Assembly: GCA_964019155.1 (NCBI GenBank)
Contig: OZ025244.1
Span: 48,489,969-48,553,968 of the forward strand
From: Osedax fenrisi
Lineage: Eukaryota > Annelida > Polychaeta > Sabellida > Siboglinidae
Reading direction: 5' to 3'
DNA length: 64,000 bases
Shown here piece after piece: positions 46,364-60,927 of this stretch. Position numbers and translations under genes: made by a program. The notes beneath the pieces were generated by a model that had not been told where the DNA came from, did not search any database, and worked only from the letters and a program-made list of their open reading frames with translations. Each line of letters starts with the position of its first letter. The first letter of the stretch is position 1.

Positions 46364-49125
46364 GTATATATATATGTATATATATATATATTTATATATA
46401 TACATAAATAGTAGATTTCGATATTATTTATATATATATACCTATATTTTGATAAAATAAATTAATCTCCATATTTAATATAACAGAATAATGAATATTT
46501 ACATATCTGAAGATACTGGAAGATACAGAAGTCTTAAGTCATTAATATTGTAAGGACATTTATATTTAAAATAATAATACATTATTGAATAAAAATCATA
46601 AACTAAATACTTGTATTATTTATTTATGATACAAATATTCCTTGTAGTTATTTAAAATATACACTTACTTTTAAATATTATATTATATTTTTATAATCTT
46701 TTAAATTAATAATATATTTACTATATTGTATTTCAAGACATATATAACGACATTATTTAGATATGGCCTACTCTACCCATCACTATAAAGTTACATCTTC
46801 TATATCAGAGGTCTTCTAGGATCCTACATCTGTCAGTGTATAATAGTTTTAGTATTAAGGTCAAATACCTCGAAAGTCGTCTGACTATTTTATTTGTCCG
46901 TTTATTGTGTTTCTTTTATAATGATTACAATAATAAAATGTATCTTATCTTATTATAAATGAGGTATTATGTTATAACAACTAATGCCATGTTGAGACTG
47001 CAGGGTGTCATGTGTGATAAGGACCCTGTAAGAATACACGCTACCTACTCGTGTAGTGGTGCAGTATTGTATAGTCCTATATTTCCCATATAGGTTGTAG
47101 ATAATGTATAGGATATCAAGGATTTAGCGATGCAAGGATTTGACTACTATTAAGTTGACAAAATACGCAATTTATACTACAAACTATTTATTTATAATTC
47201 ATTTTAGTTTATATTTCTTTATATGTAAAGTTACAAAATATATTACAATTATATATGATAAATTATACACATTTTTGAATACAATAACAATTAAATGTAG
47301 TGTTTTTTTTAAGAATATAACATTATTTTATAATAATAACCATTTCTTAAAATATACTAACATATTCAATACATATAATAAATCAATAGGTCAATTTACA
47401 ATGTAAAATTATACATATTTAAACGAAATATTTGTAACATGCTTGAGTATTATGTAATAATTCAACAATTAACTTTTTATATTTAAAATGATAGTATTGC
47501 TACCTATATTTAAAACTAATCGGCATTACAATTTATCTCATGTAAATACATACAAGTTACATAGCATGTGGATAGTTAGGTTATTAAGTATTTCATATAG
47601 GATTCACTGATGTCACAACAAGTGTTACATTTTATTTATATGAAATATACTGTTATTATACACATCAAATATCTATAAAACTTGAAAATATCAAATAAAA
47701 GAGTAATGGAACTCTAATTAAGTTAGGATACAACCCAATATCACTTATTAAATATATATTAGTTACTTATCTATGTGTTTTCAAAGAATATCTGTAAAAT
47801 ATAAAATAAAACAACCTATATATATATAACATAATGATTATAATTAAAGAGAAATATAGTTTGTAAAGAAAACAGAAATATTATCCAACGATATATGTTC
47901 ATGTGAGAATCTAGAGAAATATCAGAGAAAGTTGAAATATTAGTAAGATTGTTATAATTAATACAGAGTATAATAATTTATAATTAATTAAAGCAAATGA
48001 TATTAAAATTGACCAATGTAAGACTATAGTAACATTCCAGTCAGAGACTTTCCATTAACAATAGGAGTTAAAATACATTGTTTATAATTGAGAAATTAAA
48101 TTATTTAAAGCTATAACAAAAAATTATTTTGTTAAAATATATATCATAGATTATTAATATTAAACCAATATTGTTAATAGATATTTAATTAATATTTCAA
48201 TTTAGCAACAACATATTTTATTTTCCAATAATTGTAATATAGGTTAAGGGAATGCACTACATTCATTTTTTTTGGGAAAAAATTGATTTTAAATTTTTGT
48301 ATTGATGTAAAATTATAATATTTCAAATATTATCTTTTAAATGGTGTTTAAATTATATTATTCTTTTGTATATATTGTGAATATTATATTATTTGTACCT
48401 GTATATTAATATATTACATTTTAAACTTGATTTACTCAGAATAATTATTGTTGACCAACCATGCTGACATAACAATTATTAACTTTTTTACAATGAATAT
48501 TTTTTTTTATTTTTTCACTATAACTAGAAAAAACTGTAATATTTCAGTTTTATGTCAAAATTAAAAAATATTTATTGAAAAAATTTTAATTAGCAATTTA
48601 GTTGGAAAATTAACGCGTTTTATCAGATATTTCAAGTATTTTCTAACGTGAAGATATGTAAACATCTATACATTTCAACATATAATATAAAAATATGGAT
48701 TATTATTAATAGATTACAAACAACAATAAAAAAAGAGAATATTTCTTGAGTTAAAGATTTCTAATAGCAATTTATCATTTCGTATCTTTTACATGTAAAC
48801 CAAACGAATGTTGTGCGTCCCTTAATTAAGAATACAATAAATTATGAGAAATATATATTTTGGAAATGTTAGTAGATTTTATAGAATGTTTTAATAACTT
48901 ATACAAATATCATCTAATACACAATCGAGATTTAAAATGTAATTCCAATTTTTAGATTTTCTGGGAAATATGTATTAGCAGCATTTATTATTATTACAAT
49001 GACTAGAAAAAATATGTTAGAATTAATTTATTAAAAAATGTATAGTTATCAACGCAAGATAGGATCAAACTTAAAGCATATTAGGTGTTGTTTTCTTAAA
49101 TGAACATATAACCCCGAATTAATTA
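45066..49125. other. AT-rich spacer, copy 2
   Basis: Counterpart of 15190-19174, with the moderate-GC stretch at 45831-46182 and a (TA)n tract (46268-46398) much longer than in copy 1. No gene supported. Confidence 0.5.
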
Positions 49126-50911
<1,786 letters not shown>

Positions 50912-50925
50912 TAGTTATCATGATT

Positions 50926-50977
<52 letters not shown>

Positions 50978-51494
50978 ATAAAGTGAATGTTCTAATACAG
51001 TTTATTAATCAAAGTAAAGACCTGTTGAACATAATAATAATATAAAATAATAATAATTATAATAATAATAATAGTACCTACCCGATGAGATGCAGACCGA
51101 AGAATGATGCAATCTCACCGAGTGGAATTTATTCTATAGAAAAATAACGAAATATACTTTACAGACGATACAAATATAAAATATCAGAAAAATAAACATT
51201 TACATGGCTATGGCTATGTAATTAACAAAGAGCGAGACACCGAAATATAGTTTAAAGTTTTTATGTAGATATATCGATTTCTGTTACGTAATGTTAAATG
51301 CATTTAATTTAATGCATAATGTATATTACATTAATCGATATATCTACAACTTTGACTTTATAACATATATATATATATATAATTATATAATTATATTCTA
51401 ACAATTTAATTACATATTATAAATAATATATAAATATATTATAAAATTATATATTATATAAACTTTTATATTATTATATATATGATATAATTTG

Positions 51495-51525
<31 letters not shown>

Positions 51526-51624
51526 AGTATAAATACCTTATTTATATTGTAATGTGTTAACAAATAGATGCTTATCATGTTGAGTGTAGATGGACATAGA
51601 ATATGTTAATAAATAAAATGGAAT

Positions 51625-51670
<46 letters not shown>

Positions 51671-52268
51671 CTCGAATAATTATAAGTATTTGTATATAAA
51701 ATATAGGAAATATGTATATGTATACATATTTCCCTATGGGGAATCTATATAGTTTCTCAAAACTTTAATTTCAATTAGAAGCAATACATGCTATGTCTAT
51801 AATAATAAAACACAACACTAAGTAGACTGTTATATGAAGGATACTATTATGAATTATATTCTTATACATTTTATTTTCAATCAAATATAAACTTAATTTT
51901 AAAATGTTATGGTATAACTGGTATTTCCATATTGTATACCATATAATTCATAAAGTTATACTATTATATTTAATAGCTAATGGTAGGTAATACCTATAAC
52001 TACAGATTACGAATGTTATATCATATAATTCGTAATCTTATACCATTTAAATTAAGTTATATGGTATAACTAAAAAAAACAAATGTTATACTATACAATT
52101 TGTGATCTAATACCATTTCAATTAAACTATAGGTATAACTAAAAAAATCAAATTGTATACCATATAATATGTGATATTATACCATTTAACGTAATTGTAT
52201 GGTATAACTCGTATTTCCATATGTTATACCATATAATTCATAATGTTATACCCTTATTTGTAACAGTG
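50912..52268. repeat. Dispersed 1.3-kb repeat 'R', copy C
   Basis: Duplicate of copy B (22343-23699), ending ATTTGTAACAGTG. Microsatellite lengths differ: 51493-51520 is shorter and 51630-51665 longer than in copy B. Confidence 0.8.
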
Positions 52269-52312
52269 TATAGGGTATCAACTATAGTTGAGACTTACAA
52301 CCACCACCCCGC

Positions 52313-52648
52313 GCGTTTATCATATTAGGGTACATTTGAGTAATGTTATATTTTTGAACATGGTGTACCCTAACAAATATATATTATGTACCCTAAAAAT
52401 GTATAGTGCTGTACCCTAACGATTTTGTATATATTGTACCCTAATTAGGGTACATCACTATCATTTTTCATTTTTTGATACAGTGTACCCTAATTAATAG
52501 CATTGATGTACCCTAAAAAAGCGTTGCATCGTACCCTAATGCATTTGTTCATGGTGTACCCTAATTAGGGTACATCACTCATAATATTCGATTTTGCGAT
52601 TACCGTACCCTGTAAAAATGAGTTGTTGTACCCTAATTTTTTACAGTG
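52313..52648. repeat. GTACCCTAA-word array, copy 2
   Basis: Duplicate of 23745-24079 with a few substitutions. Both perfect palindromes GTACCCTAATTAGGGTAC and the TTTTTTACAGTG terminus are preserved. Confidence 0.8.
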
Positions 52649-53664
52649 AAGTGCTCCTTCCATTTAAGTCTTCTGCAAAAGACTGAAGTAATATCTTATT
52701 ATAGTAATATCGTATTATAATTATATTTTTTACGTTATTAATTGATTACACTTTAGAGAATTTTGTCTACTATTATTTAAGCGAGTCTAAAAACTTTTTT
52801 TATAATTATATATTTATAAAATTTTACAATTTTAAAATAGTATATAAATGATATTTTTATATAAAATAAACTCATAAAAGATGCATTATAACACCTATAA
52901 AAAGGTAAACATAAATATGCATTAATTTATATATATATATATCAGTCATTTTAATTTATTTAAAATAAATAAATAAAATTATATTTAAAATTTTATCCAT
53001 ATTTACACTAAATAATTATTTTTGCTAGGTCCATTCACTATACATAATATTCATATAGTAACGATGCATTATTGTATTTAAAATTGTTACTACATATTCA
53101 TAACATATGTAAAATTAGTTATTTTGCATTATTATGCAAGTTATTTATATTGATATAATTTATAATTATTTAAAAAATATAATATTATACCGTATAGAAA
53201 TATTTTAAAATAATAAAAAAAACTTGTATAATGCGTATCACATTCATTTTTAATATAATAAAAAATAACTAACGTTACGATAAATATAAATTAGTAAATA
53301 CATCTTTGAAAAGAAGTCATCGGCGCGAATTCGCGAATAATTATTTGTGACTAATCGCGGCTATTTACAGACACATTGGGGTAATTAGGGGTAATTAGGG
53401 GTAATTGTGTCGATAAGTAACACTGCTTCTATAATTACCCTGGCATTGCGTAAATCTGATAATAATATTAATAATAATGTTATATTCGCGATAATCCCGA
53501 TACTACAGTCGTATACAGACTAACATCAACGACTCTAGAATGGACTACAAAACTATCTATAAGGTAACTGATCGCCTTATGTGACGCCCTTCTATACTCA
53601 TTCTCCGTGATATCGTGATATGCTTTGTGAAAACTTCGCTGTCTTTTGTCTGAAAACATACTTA
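52649..53664. other. AT-rich spacer to right edge of copy 2
   Basis: The 1.27-kb block of copy 1 is missing at about 52791. Near 53380 the GGGGTAATTA triplet is present. The frame at 53480-53689 (KAYHDITENEYRRASHKAI) is shared with copy 1 (26092-26490), crosses the duplication edge and shows no recognised domain. Confidence 0.5.
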
Positions 53665-53729
53665 AAATGCAAATTAGACTTAATTCCATAATAATAACAT
53701 CAATGCATGAAACATCTACCCATAGATCA

Positions 53730-53908
53730 CGGTATGATGCACGGTATGATGCACGGTATGATTCACGGTATGATGCACTGTATGATGCACGGTATGATGC
53801 ACGGTGTGATGTACGGTATGATTCACGGTATGATGCACTGTATGATGTACGGTATGATGCACTGTATGATGCACGGCATGATGCACGGTATGATGCACGT
53901 TATGATGC
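53730..53908. repeat. 12-bp minisatellite, about 15 units
   Basis: Unit ATGATGCACGGT, with ATGATTCACGGT and ATGATGCACTGT variants, starting about 65 bp right of the duplication edge. Being a multiple of three, it keeps three frames open (GMMHGMMH, DARYDARY, HHTVHHTV). These are by-products of the repeat and not genes. Confidence 0.95.
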
Positions 53909-54345
53909 ACAGCTCCTACCCTCTATAACGGTTCACCTTCGCCAATTTCTGATATTCACCAAATCATTACGATTGCAAAAAAAAGTGTATGCCCAAATAA
54001 ACCAATTCCCTCATTGCAGATACTACATATTTTAACTATTCTGTCCGTACGAAATCACATTACATACCGATCATGTGATATTTAAACAAATGTGTCACCT
54101 CTCACCAGCTACTTGAATCCGGTCCACTCAAAATAGCTATACTATCTCATGCTTAACTAAAGTAATTAATTCATTCTCACGATATTCATTATATATATAT
54201 ATATATATATATTACGAAAGCGTTTCATAAATAATAAAAACTACCTATAGGTTATAATTAATAATTAATACCTATATATATCTCTATCTATAAATATCAC
54301 TTACCCCTTACCTATATTCTAACCTGATATGCAATCTCTACGCAG
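53909..54345. other. Non-coding stretch before the exon; probable intron 3' end
   Basis: AT-rich with (TA)n at 54189-54212. It ends in a pyrimidine-rich CTACGCAG acceptor look-alike at 54338-54345, after which GC content jumps. Confidence 0.5.
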
Positions 54346-54975
54346 GCTAGTTCCACCTATCGTTGGATAGCGCTAGGTTTCGCCATCGTCATCGGTACGT
54401 TCTTCTTCGGCATCGTGCTGTTCAATCAACCGGAACGCCTGTACCTACTCAGCAAGAAAGCCTACATACATTCCGAGGTGATCGCCAAGTACAACCATCC
54501 GTGGCGCATGCGCAAGAAACCCGTCCTCACGCTGGACATCGGCCGACAGATCGCCATCAATCAGACCGCCAACTCCATAATCGAAGAACGTCAAATGGTG
54601 GCCAACGATCTGAAAGAGATCACCGCGAACGCCGACCGTAAAACTCTGGTCCGCGATATGCTACGCCGACGTCACGGCGACGGATGGCGGACCACCACTA
54701 CGGCCGAGAGGTTGCAGTTCTCCACCACGCCCGTACGGGTGATGATGAACACGACGGCGCTGGTGACCAACTCCACGACGGAAGCGACGACGACGTACGC
54801 TACTACGGAGACGATTTCGACGGATGCGATGACGATTTCGACGGAGGCGATGCCGAATACGACGCTGGCGTGGCGCAACTCGACGTTCGTAGTTCAGGTG
54901 AACGTTCTGGTGACCAATAAGTACGGCAATTATGAGGCGAGCACTAAAGCCGATTACAATAAAATAAAACCATAA
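54346..54975 (+). CDS. Terminal exon: single-pass membrane protein with Thr-rich domain
   Basis: The frame is open from the acceptor at 54345/54346 to a TAA at 54973-54975: 209 codons in phase 0 with no internal stop, in GC-rich DNA with ordinary codon use, unlike the surroundings. Residues about 6-26 (RWIALGFAIVIGTFFFGIVL) form one membrane segment near the start of the exon. Then come a basic stretch (KYNHPWRMRKK), a charged probably helical part (IIEERQMVANDLKEITANAD) and a Thr-rich mucin-like part at about 116-180. Five N-glycosylation sequons (NQT, NTT, NST, NTT, NST) lie after the membrane segment, so a type II orientation with the C-terminus outside is the natural inference. No ATG precedes the membrane segment in the exon, so earlier exons must exist outside the visible signal, or the gene starts elsewhere. 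AATAAAATAAAA overlaps the last codons. No family recognised. Confidence 0.65.
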   Translation, partial: ASSTYRWIALGFAIVIGTFFFGIVLFNQPERLYLLSKKAYIHSEVIAKYNHPWRMRKKPVLTLDIGRQIAINQTANSIIEERQMVANDLKEITANADRKTLVRDMLRRRHGDGWRTTTTAERLQFSTTPVRVMMNTTALVTNSTTEATTTYATTETISTDAMTISTEAMPNTTLAWRNSTFVVQVNVLVTNKYGNYEASTKADYNKIKP

Positions 54976-55087
54976 TCAACGTTATCGCGTCTCGTCAATT
55001 GTTAATGCATATTATTAATTGTAGTACTATAGTTATATATATATTATATATACACTGTGTATAGTTATATATAATATATATAACACA
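54976..55087. other. 3' flank of exon, AT-rich
   Basis: AT-rich with a TATATA hairpin (55036-55080). Probably 3' UTR or intergenic. No separate poly(A) signal beyond the one overlapping the stop. Confidence 0.4.
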
Positions 55088-55375
55088 ACTGCCTGTGTGG
55101 CTCAGTGGTTAGACGTCAGACACACAAGCAGTAGGACACGGGTTCGACCCTCGTCCGGACCATTAATTAATTTTATATAATGGGTCTTAAAATATTATTT
55201 AGAAGTGATCTTATATAATTGTGTATAAATAAATGATCGGCTCTCGTTAAAACCATGGATGCCTTAACATGAGTGCGGCTTCGAAGGGACATTAGAGCCA
55301 TATATGGTTATAAGTGAAAACTTCATCTAAGTTCCTGGATGGGATGAAAGGACTCCACCGAATAAAAAAATAACA
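55088..55375 (+). mobile_element. tRNA-derived SINE, full length
   Basis: The head contains a good RNA polymerase III A box (TGGCTCAGTGG, 55098-55108) and B box (GGTTCGACCCT, 55141-55151) at tRNA-like spacing. The acceptor, D and anticodon stems pair poorly, so this is a SINE head and not a working tRNA gene. The body follows, with CGGCTTCGAAGGGACATTAG and CTAAGTTCCTGGATGGGATG, shared with the truncated copy at 26459-26602. The tail is AATAAAAAAATAAC. It inserted about 110 bp after the stop codon of the exon. No known family name can be assigned from memory. Confidence 0.8.
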
Positions 55376-56129
55376 ATATATATATATATTATATATACAC
55401 TATATACTATAGTTATATATTATATAGGTATGAATCCGTCTACTATATATAATCTACCGTAACTATAGTTACGGAGTTATCGGCGTACTTTAACCTACAT
55501 AGTATTAAAGTATTGTACTTATAGATTGTTGTGATCCGAATGTATTTAAGTAAGTAAGTGATAGTAAATATATAGTATATGTGGGCGTGGCTTATTCACG
55601 CTACATATATGATGCTATCCTATAGGAATTGTAGTAGGCGAATTCATTAATAATATAATAGTCTATATATATATATATAACATATACAAATTGAAGAAAA
55701 TATGAATATTTATTTTAGATTATGGTTAGATAGCATATTTATTTATCAATTAACATAGTTCAATGATTTTATATTATAATTATCAACATTAAATAATATA
55801 GTAAATATGTATAGGAATTGGAAAAATAAAATAACTTACTTATATTATCATACTAAATATCACTAAGAATAGTATAATTATCATCTTCTAAGAATACAGT
55901 GTATTGTACACGGTGGATATGGTTAGGTAGGTACGATGATAATATGCACGTGATACACCTGTATCAACTAGTTAACGATAATATTATATCGGCATATTCA
56001 TATATTGCTCCGTATTAAAGTAAGGTAATAATATATTAAATAGCAATCGTATTTTAAAATCTCAAAAATTTCTAGAATATATAAACTAAATTATTAATTA
56101 ATGTTCAACGAATAAAGACGTAATTAGAA
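55376..56129. other. Mostly AT-rich spacer
   Basis: No gene. It includes a CCGTAACTATAGTTACGGAG hairpin (55449-55468) and short TA tracts. Nothing else is recognised. Confidence 0.4.
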
Positions 56130-56475
56130 TATCGCACATAAGTGTTCCTCGTTAATTCTTCATTTAGACGTTTATATTTATATATGTTGGTTCTTTTTTT
56201 TGAATGTACAGAATTTCGTCTTATTCCGTAAGGTAGGATGTTCCAAATAACTGCGGCCGAATATCGGAATTATCTTCCTGCGTGTGGTTGTCTGTGTATA
56301 TTTGGTATTGTCAGTAGGTAAGTGTGTGTATTGTTTAGACTTGTTATGTTAGCTTTGAAATGTAATAGATCACTTAAGTAGTGCGGAGTACTTTTGTGAA
56401 GTGCTGTATTTATAATATGTATTAGTCTAGTTTTAATTCGCATTTCTATACGTACACTATTTAAAGAGGACATCA
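56130..56475 (-). pseudogene. CR1-like LINE C-terminal tail
   Basis: The minus strand from 56473 reads RIEMRIKTRLIHI, TALHKSTPHYLSDLLHF, a stop after QPHAGR, then FRYSAAVIWNILPYGIRRNS (56265-56205), the classic CR1/L2 ending (YLSDLL, then AxxxWNxLP). One in-frame stop and lack of an RT core mark it as dead. It differs from the elements at 28.6 and 62.2 kb. Confidence 0.8.
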
Positions 56476-57875
56476 GTGAAGGACATCAGTGAAGATACTG
56501 AACACGTATCGTATTCGCGTGTGTTACACAAGAGTCTATTAGTTGATACTTAAGTATTCGGTTAGGTTATTGAAGTTGTTTTTAGTTTAGTTAATAAGTA
56601 GTTTAGAACAGTAGTCGAGTCTAGAAAAAAGAAATGCATTAGCTAGAAAATATACATCCTGATAATATATATATGTGTATTTATATATATATATATATAA
56701 ATATATATATTCTTTCTCTATTCCGTTTAATTATAACATTATTCATCAATAGATCGATATTAGCGATGATGTCGCGGTTAATGTGCATCACCATTATTGC
56801 ATATAAACATTGTTGTGTAATAGCATATGAGTCATAACCTATGCGTCATATCATAGGCGTCATAGACTATGAGTCATAGGTGATCTCAATAATGGTGGAT
56901 ACGTCTGAGGGAACTATTATAACCGATTATAATCTGCTAATTCGAACATCTATAAGGGTATGTGATCTACCTTGATCGTCGTTTAGTTGTATACAACTAC
57001 TATAGTATATGATATCGATAGCTCCATAATACGTATAACAATATTGATAATTATCAGCGAATATAGATTTTCTTATTATATATACCATATAAAAAAGGAC
57101 ACCCTTTATTTTTATTTGGTCACGTATAAGACTAATCGGTAGCCCTGAGAAGTTTAACATGTATGTTAAACGTTTAACTATAATTATAGTTATATTTTTA
57201 ACAGTTACATATAGAAAGATACAAATGTTACTATATATAACATATATTATTACAAAAATAAGTATTTTAAATCTTTGTAATGAATTGTTCTTAATCAAAT
57301 TTGAACACACTTTTATTTTATATTAATATAATAGAAAATATAAAGAATATAATTTTTTTAATTTTCCTGGAAATATCCATGATTTGTTAAGAATTTCAAA
57401 AATATACTTATTTAATAAATATATTTATTAAATTAACAAACTTACTATATAAAAAATAATCCCTATAAATAAACGTTTATTGAAATTTTAGTTGTTTATT
57501 ATTTGGCAAAATAAATAGTATATTTTTACTTCAAATATGTTTATGAATTAATTTTTTTTTAAATAATTTTGTATTATTAGTATTAATAAATATATTATCA
57601 TTATATTTTTAATCGATGGATATATAATAAAATATATAATAAAAATATGAATATTTACGATGTATATGATTTCGTAATTTTCAAATATTTTAAATATTTT
57701 TAATCATAAAATAAATACTTATTAGATAAGATATGTTATGTTAATATTATATTTGGAATTTAAAACAATAAAAATCGATCCGCGCAAAATATGCTATAGT
57801 TCTCATGTTAAGTATTTGTAATAGTCTACCGCTTCATCAAAGGCCATTATATATAATGGTTAACTGCGAATAATA
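56476..57875. other. AT-rich spacer with TATGAGTCATA-type repeats
   Basis: 56825-56882 has four ATGAGTCATA / ATGCGTCATA / GGCGTCATAG words, giving serial small hairpins. 56927-57310 holds a 127-codon minus-strand frame starting at GTG and rich in Ile/Tyr, with no recognised domain; it probably occurs by chance or is a relic. The remainder is AT-rich. Confidence 0.4.
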
Positions 57876-57879
57876 AATA

Positions 57880-59960
57880 GTGCCGGACAAAATGCAGGGC
57901 GTCCCTTGGAAAGGCGCAGTACATGTATAGCCACACGGGCATTCAACGTTGCATATACGCAAATATGTATGGAGTGGCGACCGCACATTTTATTCAGCTA
58001 CCGAAAGTAAAATATGACATGACAACACAACCCAACAATAAGCCATACCGCATCGCTCATCGCGAGGTTAAACGCAAATATCGCGACCTGAAATAACACC
58101 TCAGGTTGCCTTCGAAAAATTAGTGACTGCAGTCACTCATGAGAAAGAGAGAACGAAAAAGAAAACAAAAATAAAAATATAAATGAAATGAAAATGAGAA
58201 AAATGAGACTTCAACTTCAAAACTATTAAATGCATCTAAAGGTTTTAAAATAGGATCGCTGAATACCCAAACACTTAATAAAGTATATAAAATACCAGAA
58301 TTGATATTCTAAGCCGAAAGATCAGGACAAGAAATAATTTACATCCAATATCATATATGTGTACACGAAGATATAATCATCAAGAAATAATCTTATGATA
58401 AATGGAAACTTCTAACCCTCTCAGCCTGGAAAAATAATATAAATTCTGCAACTGATGGAATCGGAATCCTGGTCAGCAACAAAGCTTACAACGCATTCGC
58501 CAGTGTCGAAATGATAGAATTATGATAGCACACTTTCAAGGAAACCCACACACCTCAGTGGTATTATGCTACAGTCCAACAAATGTTAGTGACGATCAAG
58601 AAATTGAATTATTCTATACAAAACGTACCTATTTGACATGGCAGATACCAAAGCATAATGTTCTGATCATAGGAGGAGACTTTAACGCACATTTCAGAAA
58701 AGAAAGCGTATAAGTACACCTGCCATCAAACTACAAACCGGAATGGCCAAATGCTTAATGACTATCTTAAAGAAAACAATATGATATGTCTAAACACTCA
58801 CTTTCAGAAAATAAATTGTCAATTATGGACAAATAACTCACCAAATGAATTTAAATTACAGATTGACTTCATAATTATAAACAGAAAATGGAAGAATAGT
58901 GTAAAAAAACTGCAAAGCTTAAAATTCCGTTAATAGTATTGTATCTGATCATCAAATTATAACGGCAGATATAAAGTTGAGTCACAGAGCAAATAAAATG
59001 AAAGATAGAAAATGCAAATCATACGACTGTTCAACATTGCAACATGATACTAAAATCAGAAAATAGTTCATCATAAAAGTTAAAAAACAGTTTCTCAGCT
59101 CTTCAAAACTCTGATGCCTCATCAACATCACCAATCAACACGAGATTTACACAATTTGAAAAATCATGCAAAGAAGGAGCTAAAAAGTAATACCATTGAA
59201 ACCCAAATTAAAGAAACGAATACCATGGGAAACAGTAGAAGTCTGTCAAAAATGAGATATGCTGCACAAAGTAGCAAAACTGAAAGATAGCGCACCTATA
59301 CAGGTAAATATCGGCAATTTTATTAAAGCACAAACATGTCTAGAAAATTCTTATAATCTAGAACAAAATAACTATATAAATATAAAGATAAATGAAATTC
59401 AAACAGCTGCTACAAATAAGAAATCTGCACTAGCTTAGAAAACAATAAACGAAGTCAGTGGAATGAAGAAATCCAATAAAGCAAACTGAAAGTAACTAGT
59501 GATAAAGAACAAATCAAACGTTGGCATAATCATTTTAAAGAGTTACTATAGTAACTTACCTATAGTAACTTGCCTATAGGCATGAATATCCAATCAATAA
59601 TACATAGTGAAAACTGAACTCAAATCCTGAATAAAATTGAGATCAAAACTGGTCCCATCACAAGAAGAAGTGATAAAAGCCATACAAAATATATCATACG
59701 GAAAAGCAGTTGGATTGAACGAAATACCAGCAGAAGTATGGAAATTAGAAGATTTCAAAGAATTCTTACTAGAATCCTGTAACCGTGTATATTTGCAAGA
59801 AACTATAGCAAGATAGACAGATGGATGTATTCTTCCTTTTCCAAAGAAAGATAACCTATCCATCACTAACAACTACAGAGAAATAACACTAACAGCATAA
59901 CCGCCAAAATATATAACTTAATGTTATTAAACAGAATTAGACCAGAAATTGACCAATTCT
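57880..59960 (+). pseudogene. Degenerate LINE with endonuclease and RT N-terminus
   Basis: 57880-58150 is a GC-richer 5' leader (GCCGGACAAAATGCAGGGCG and following). Then, on the plus strand in changing frames, come IGSLNTQTLNKVYKIPELI (58255), LSAWKNNINSATDGIGILVS with AYNA (58420), the endonuclease core VVLCYSPTNVSDDQEIELFY and IIGGDFNAH (58558-58695), QIDFIIINRKWKN (58858), and the RT entry EEVIKAIQNISYGKAVGLNE with IPAEVWK (59665-59745) and KDNLSITNNYRE. The order (endonuclease, linker, RT) and the GDFNAH and GKAxGLxxIPAE motifs identify a non-LTR retrotransposon, RTE-like in its endonuclease but of uncertain clade. It has many stops and frame shifts and no catalytic RT motif. Confidence 0.8.
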
Positions 59961-60029
59961 GAGGCGAAACCAAAATGGTTTTCGGTGATAATGGCATATA
60001 TGGTATTATCATAATACTATTATGGTAAA

Positions 60030-60870
60030 TGGGACTTAATATATTTGAAAAGGAGCAAGAGTCCATTGTAATTAGATTAATTGATGATTATTTAAAACAT
60101 ATAGAGTTTTTTTTTATAAAATATACTACTGGCAGAGCTATTGCAGATATAATTTATAATATATTGATAAGGTAAGTTAATTAGTATAAAATTATAGTTT
60201 AATAATTATAAAAAAAAATTATAAATTTAATAATTTTGATAATAATTTTAAACATGTTAATATTGTAATATTTTATATATATAAGTAAATATATATTTAT
60301 AAACATGTGTTTCCATATGGCATAATATATACTTATAACTATAAACTATACATAGGTTAAATATACCATTAAAGAATATTCGCGGTCAAAGATATGACGG
60401 AGCAGCAACCATGAGAGATACATGATTACAATGGTGCGTTAAATATTAGAGAACAATGAATTGGCTCATTATACTCATTGTGGCGCACATCGAATGTATT
60501 TAATTGCTAAATATGTTGCAAATAATGCACATATCGAGTCAACTCTTTCTATGATGAATAATATTGGTTCCTTATTTTCAAAAAGTATTACACTTAGAAA
60601 TATGTTAATATCTAAGTCGATACATTGAAATTGAAGGCAATGTGCCCAACAAGATGGACTGTCAGACTGAAAGAAATTACTATTTTTTTTAAATAATAAT
60701 ATTATAATAAAGGATGGATTAATAGATTTACAAAAATAAATAGATATTTCTAATAAAGAGTTATTGGTTATATACCTATACGCCATGTAAAATGGAAATT
60801 TCTTTATAGACTTAACAATATGCAAGCAATTTTTAAATATTAGAAAATCTTGTAAAAGTATTTATGTCTC
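60030..60870 (+). pseudogene. hAT / ZMYM1-like transposase remnant
   Basis: Plus-strand pieces: ESIVIRLIDDYLKHIEFFFI with TTGRAIADII (60058-60155), NIRGQRYDGAATMRD (60375-60420), NELAHYTHCGAHRMYLIAKY through SLFSKSITLRNML (60453-60610), and CPTRWTVRLKEI (60643-60680). RGQxYDGAxxM, HCxAHRxxL and TRW in this order are hallmarks of the DUF4371 and hAT-type transposases found in ZMYM1-like genes. Frames shift between blocks, and AT-rich sequence separates the first two, so it is inactive. It is a different copy from the remnant at 31.2 kb, on the other strand. Confidence 0.8.
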
Positions 60871-60927
60871 CTACAATATCCATAGCCACAAGTCAATAGA
60901 TAATGTTTGTAATAATATATAGCAGTG

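Noticed and set aside
53646..54035. Histidine- and Asp/Arg-rich repeat proteins over the 12-bp minisatellite
   Set aside because: Three different frames on both strands are open only because the unit is 12 bp; there is no start context and no conservation in copy 1.
55091..55163. Functional tRNA gene
   Set aside because: Pol III boxes are good, but the acceptor, D and anticodon stems pair poorly and the sequence continues into a body shared with another locus; it is a SINE head.
56927..57310. 127-codon minus-strand ORF
   Set aside because: GTG start, Ile/Tyr-rich AT-driven composition, no recognised motif and no supporting context; noted only in the spacer entry.
60475..60825. 116-codon minus-strand ORF
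   Set aside because: It is antisense to the recognisable hAT-like transposase remnant on the plus strand.
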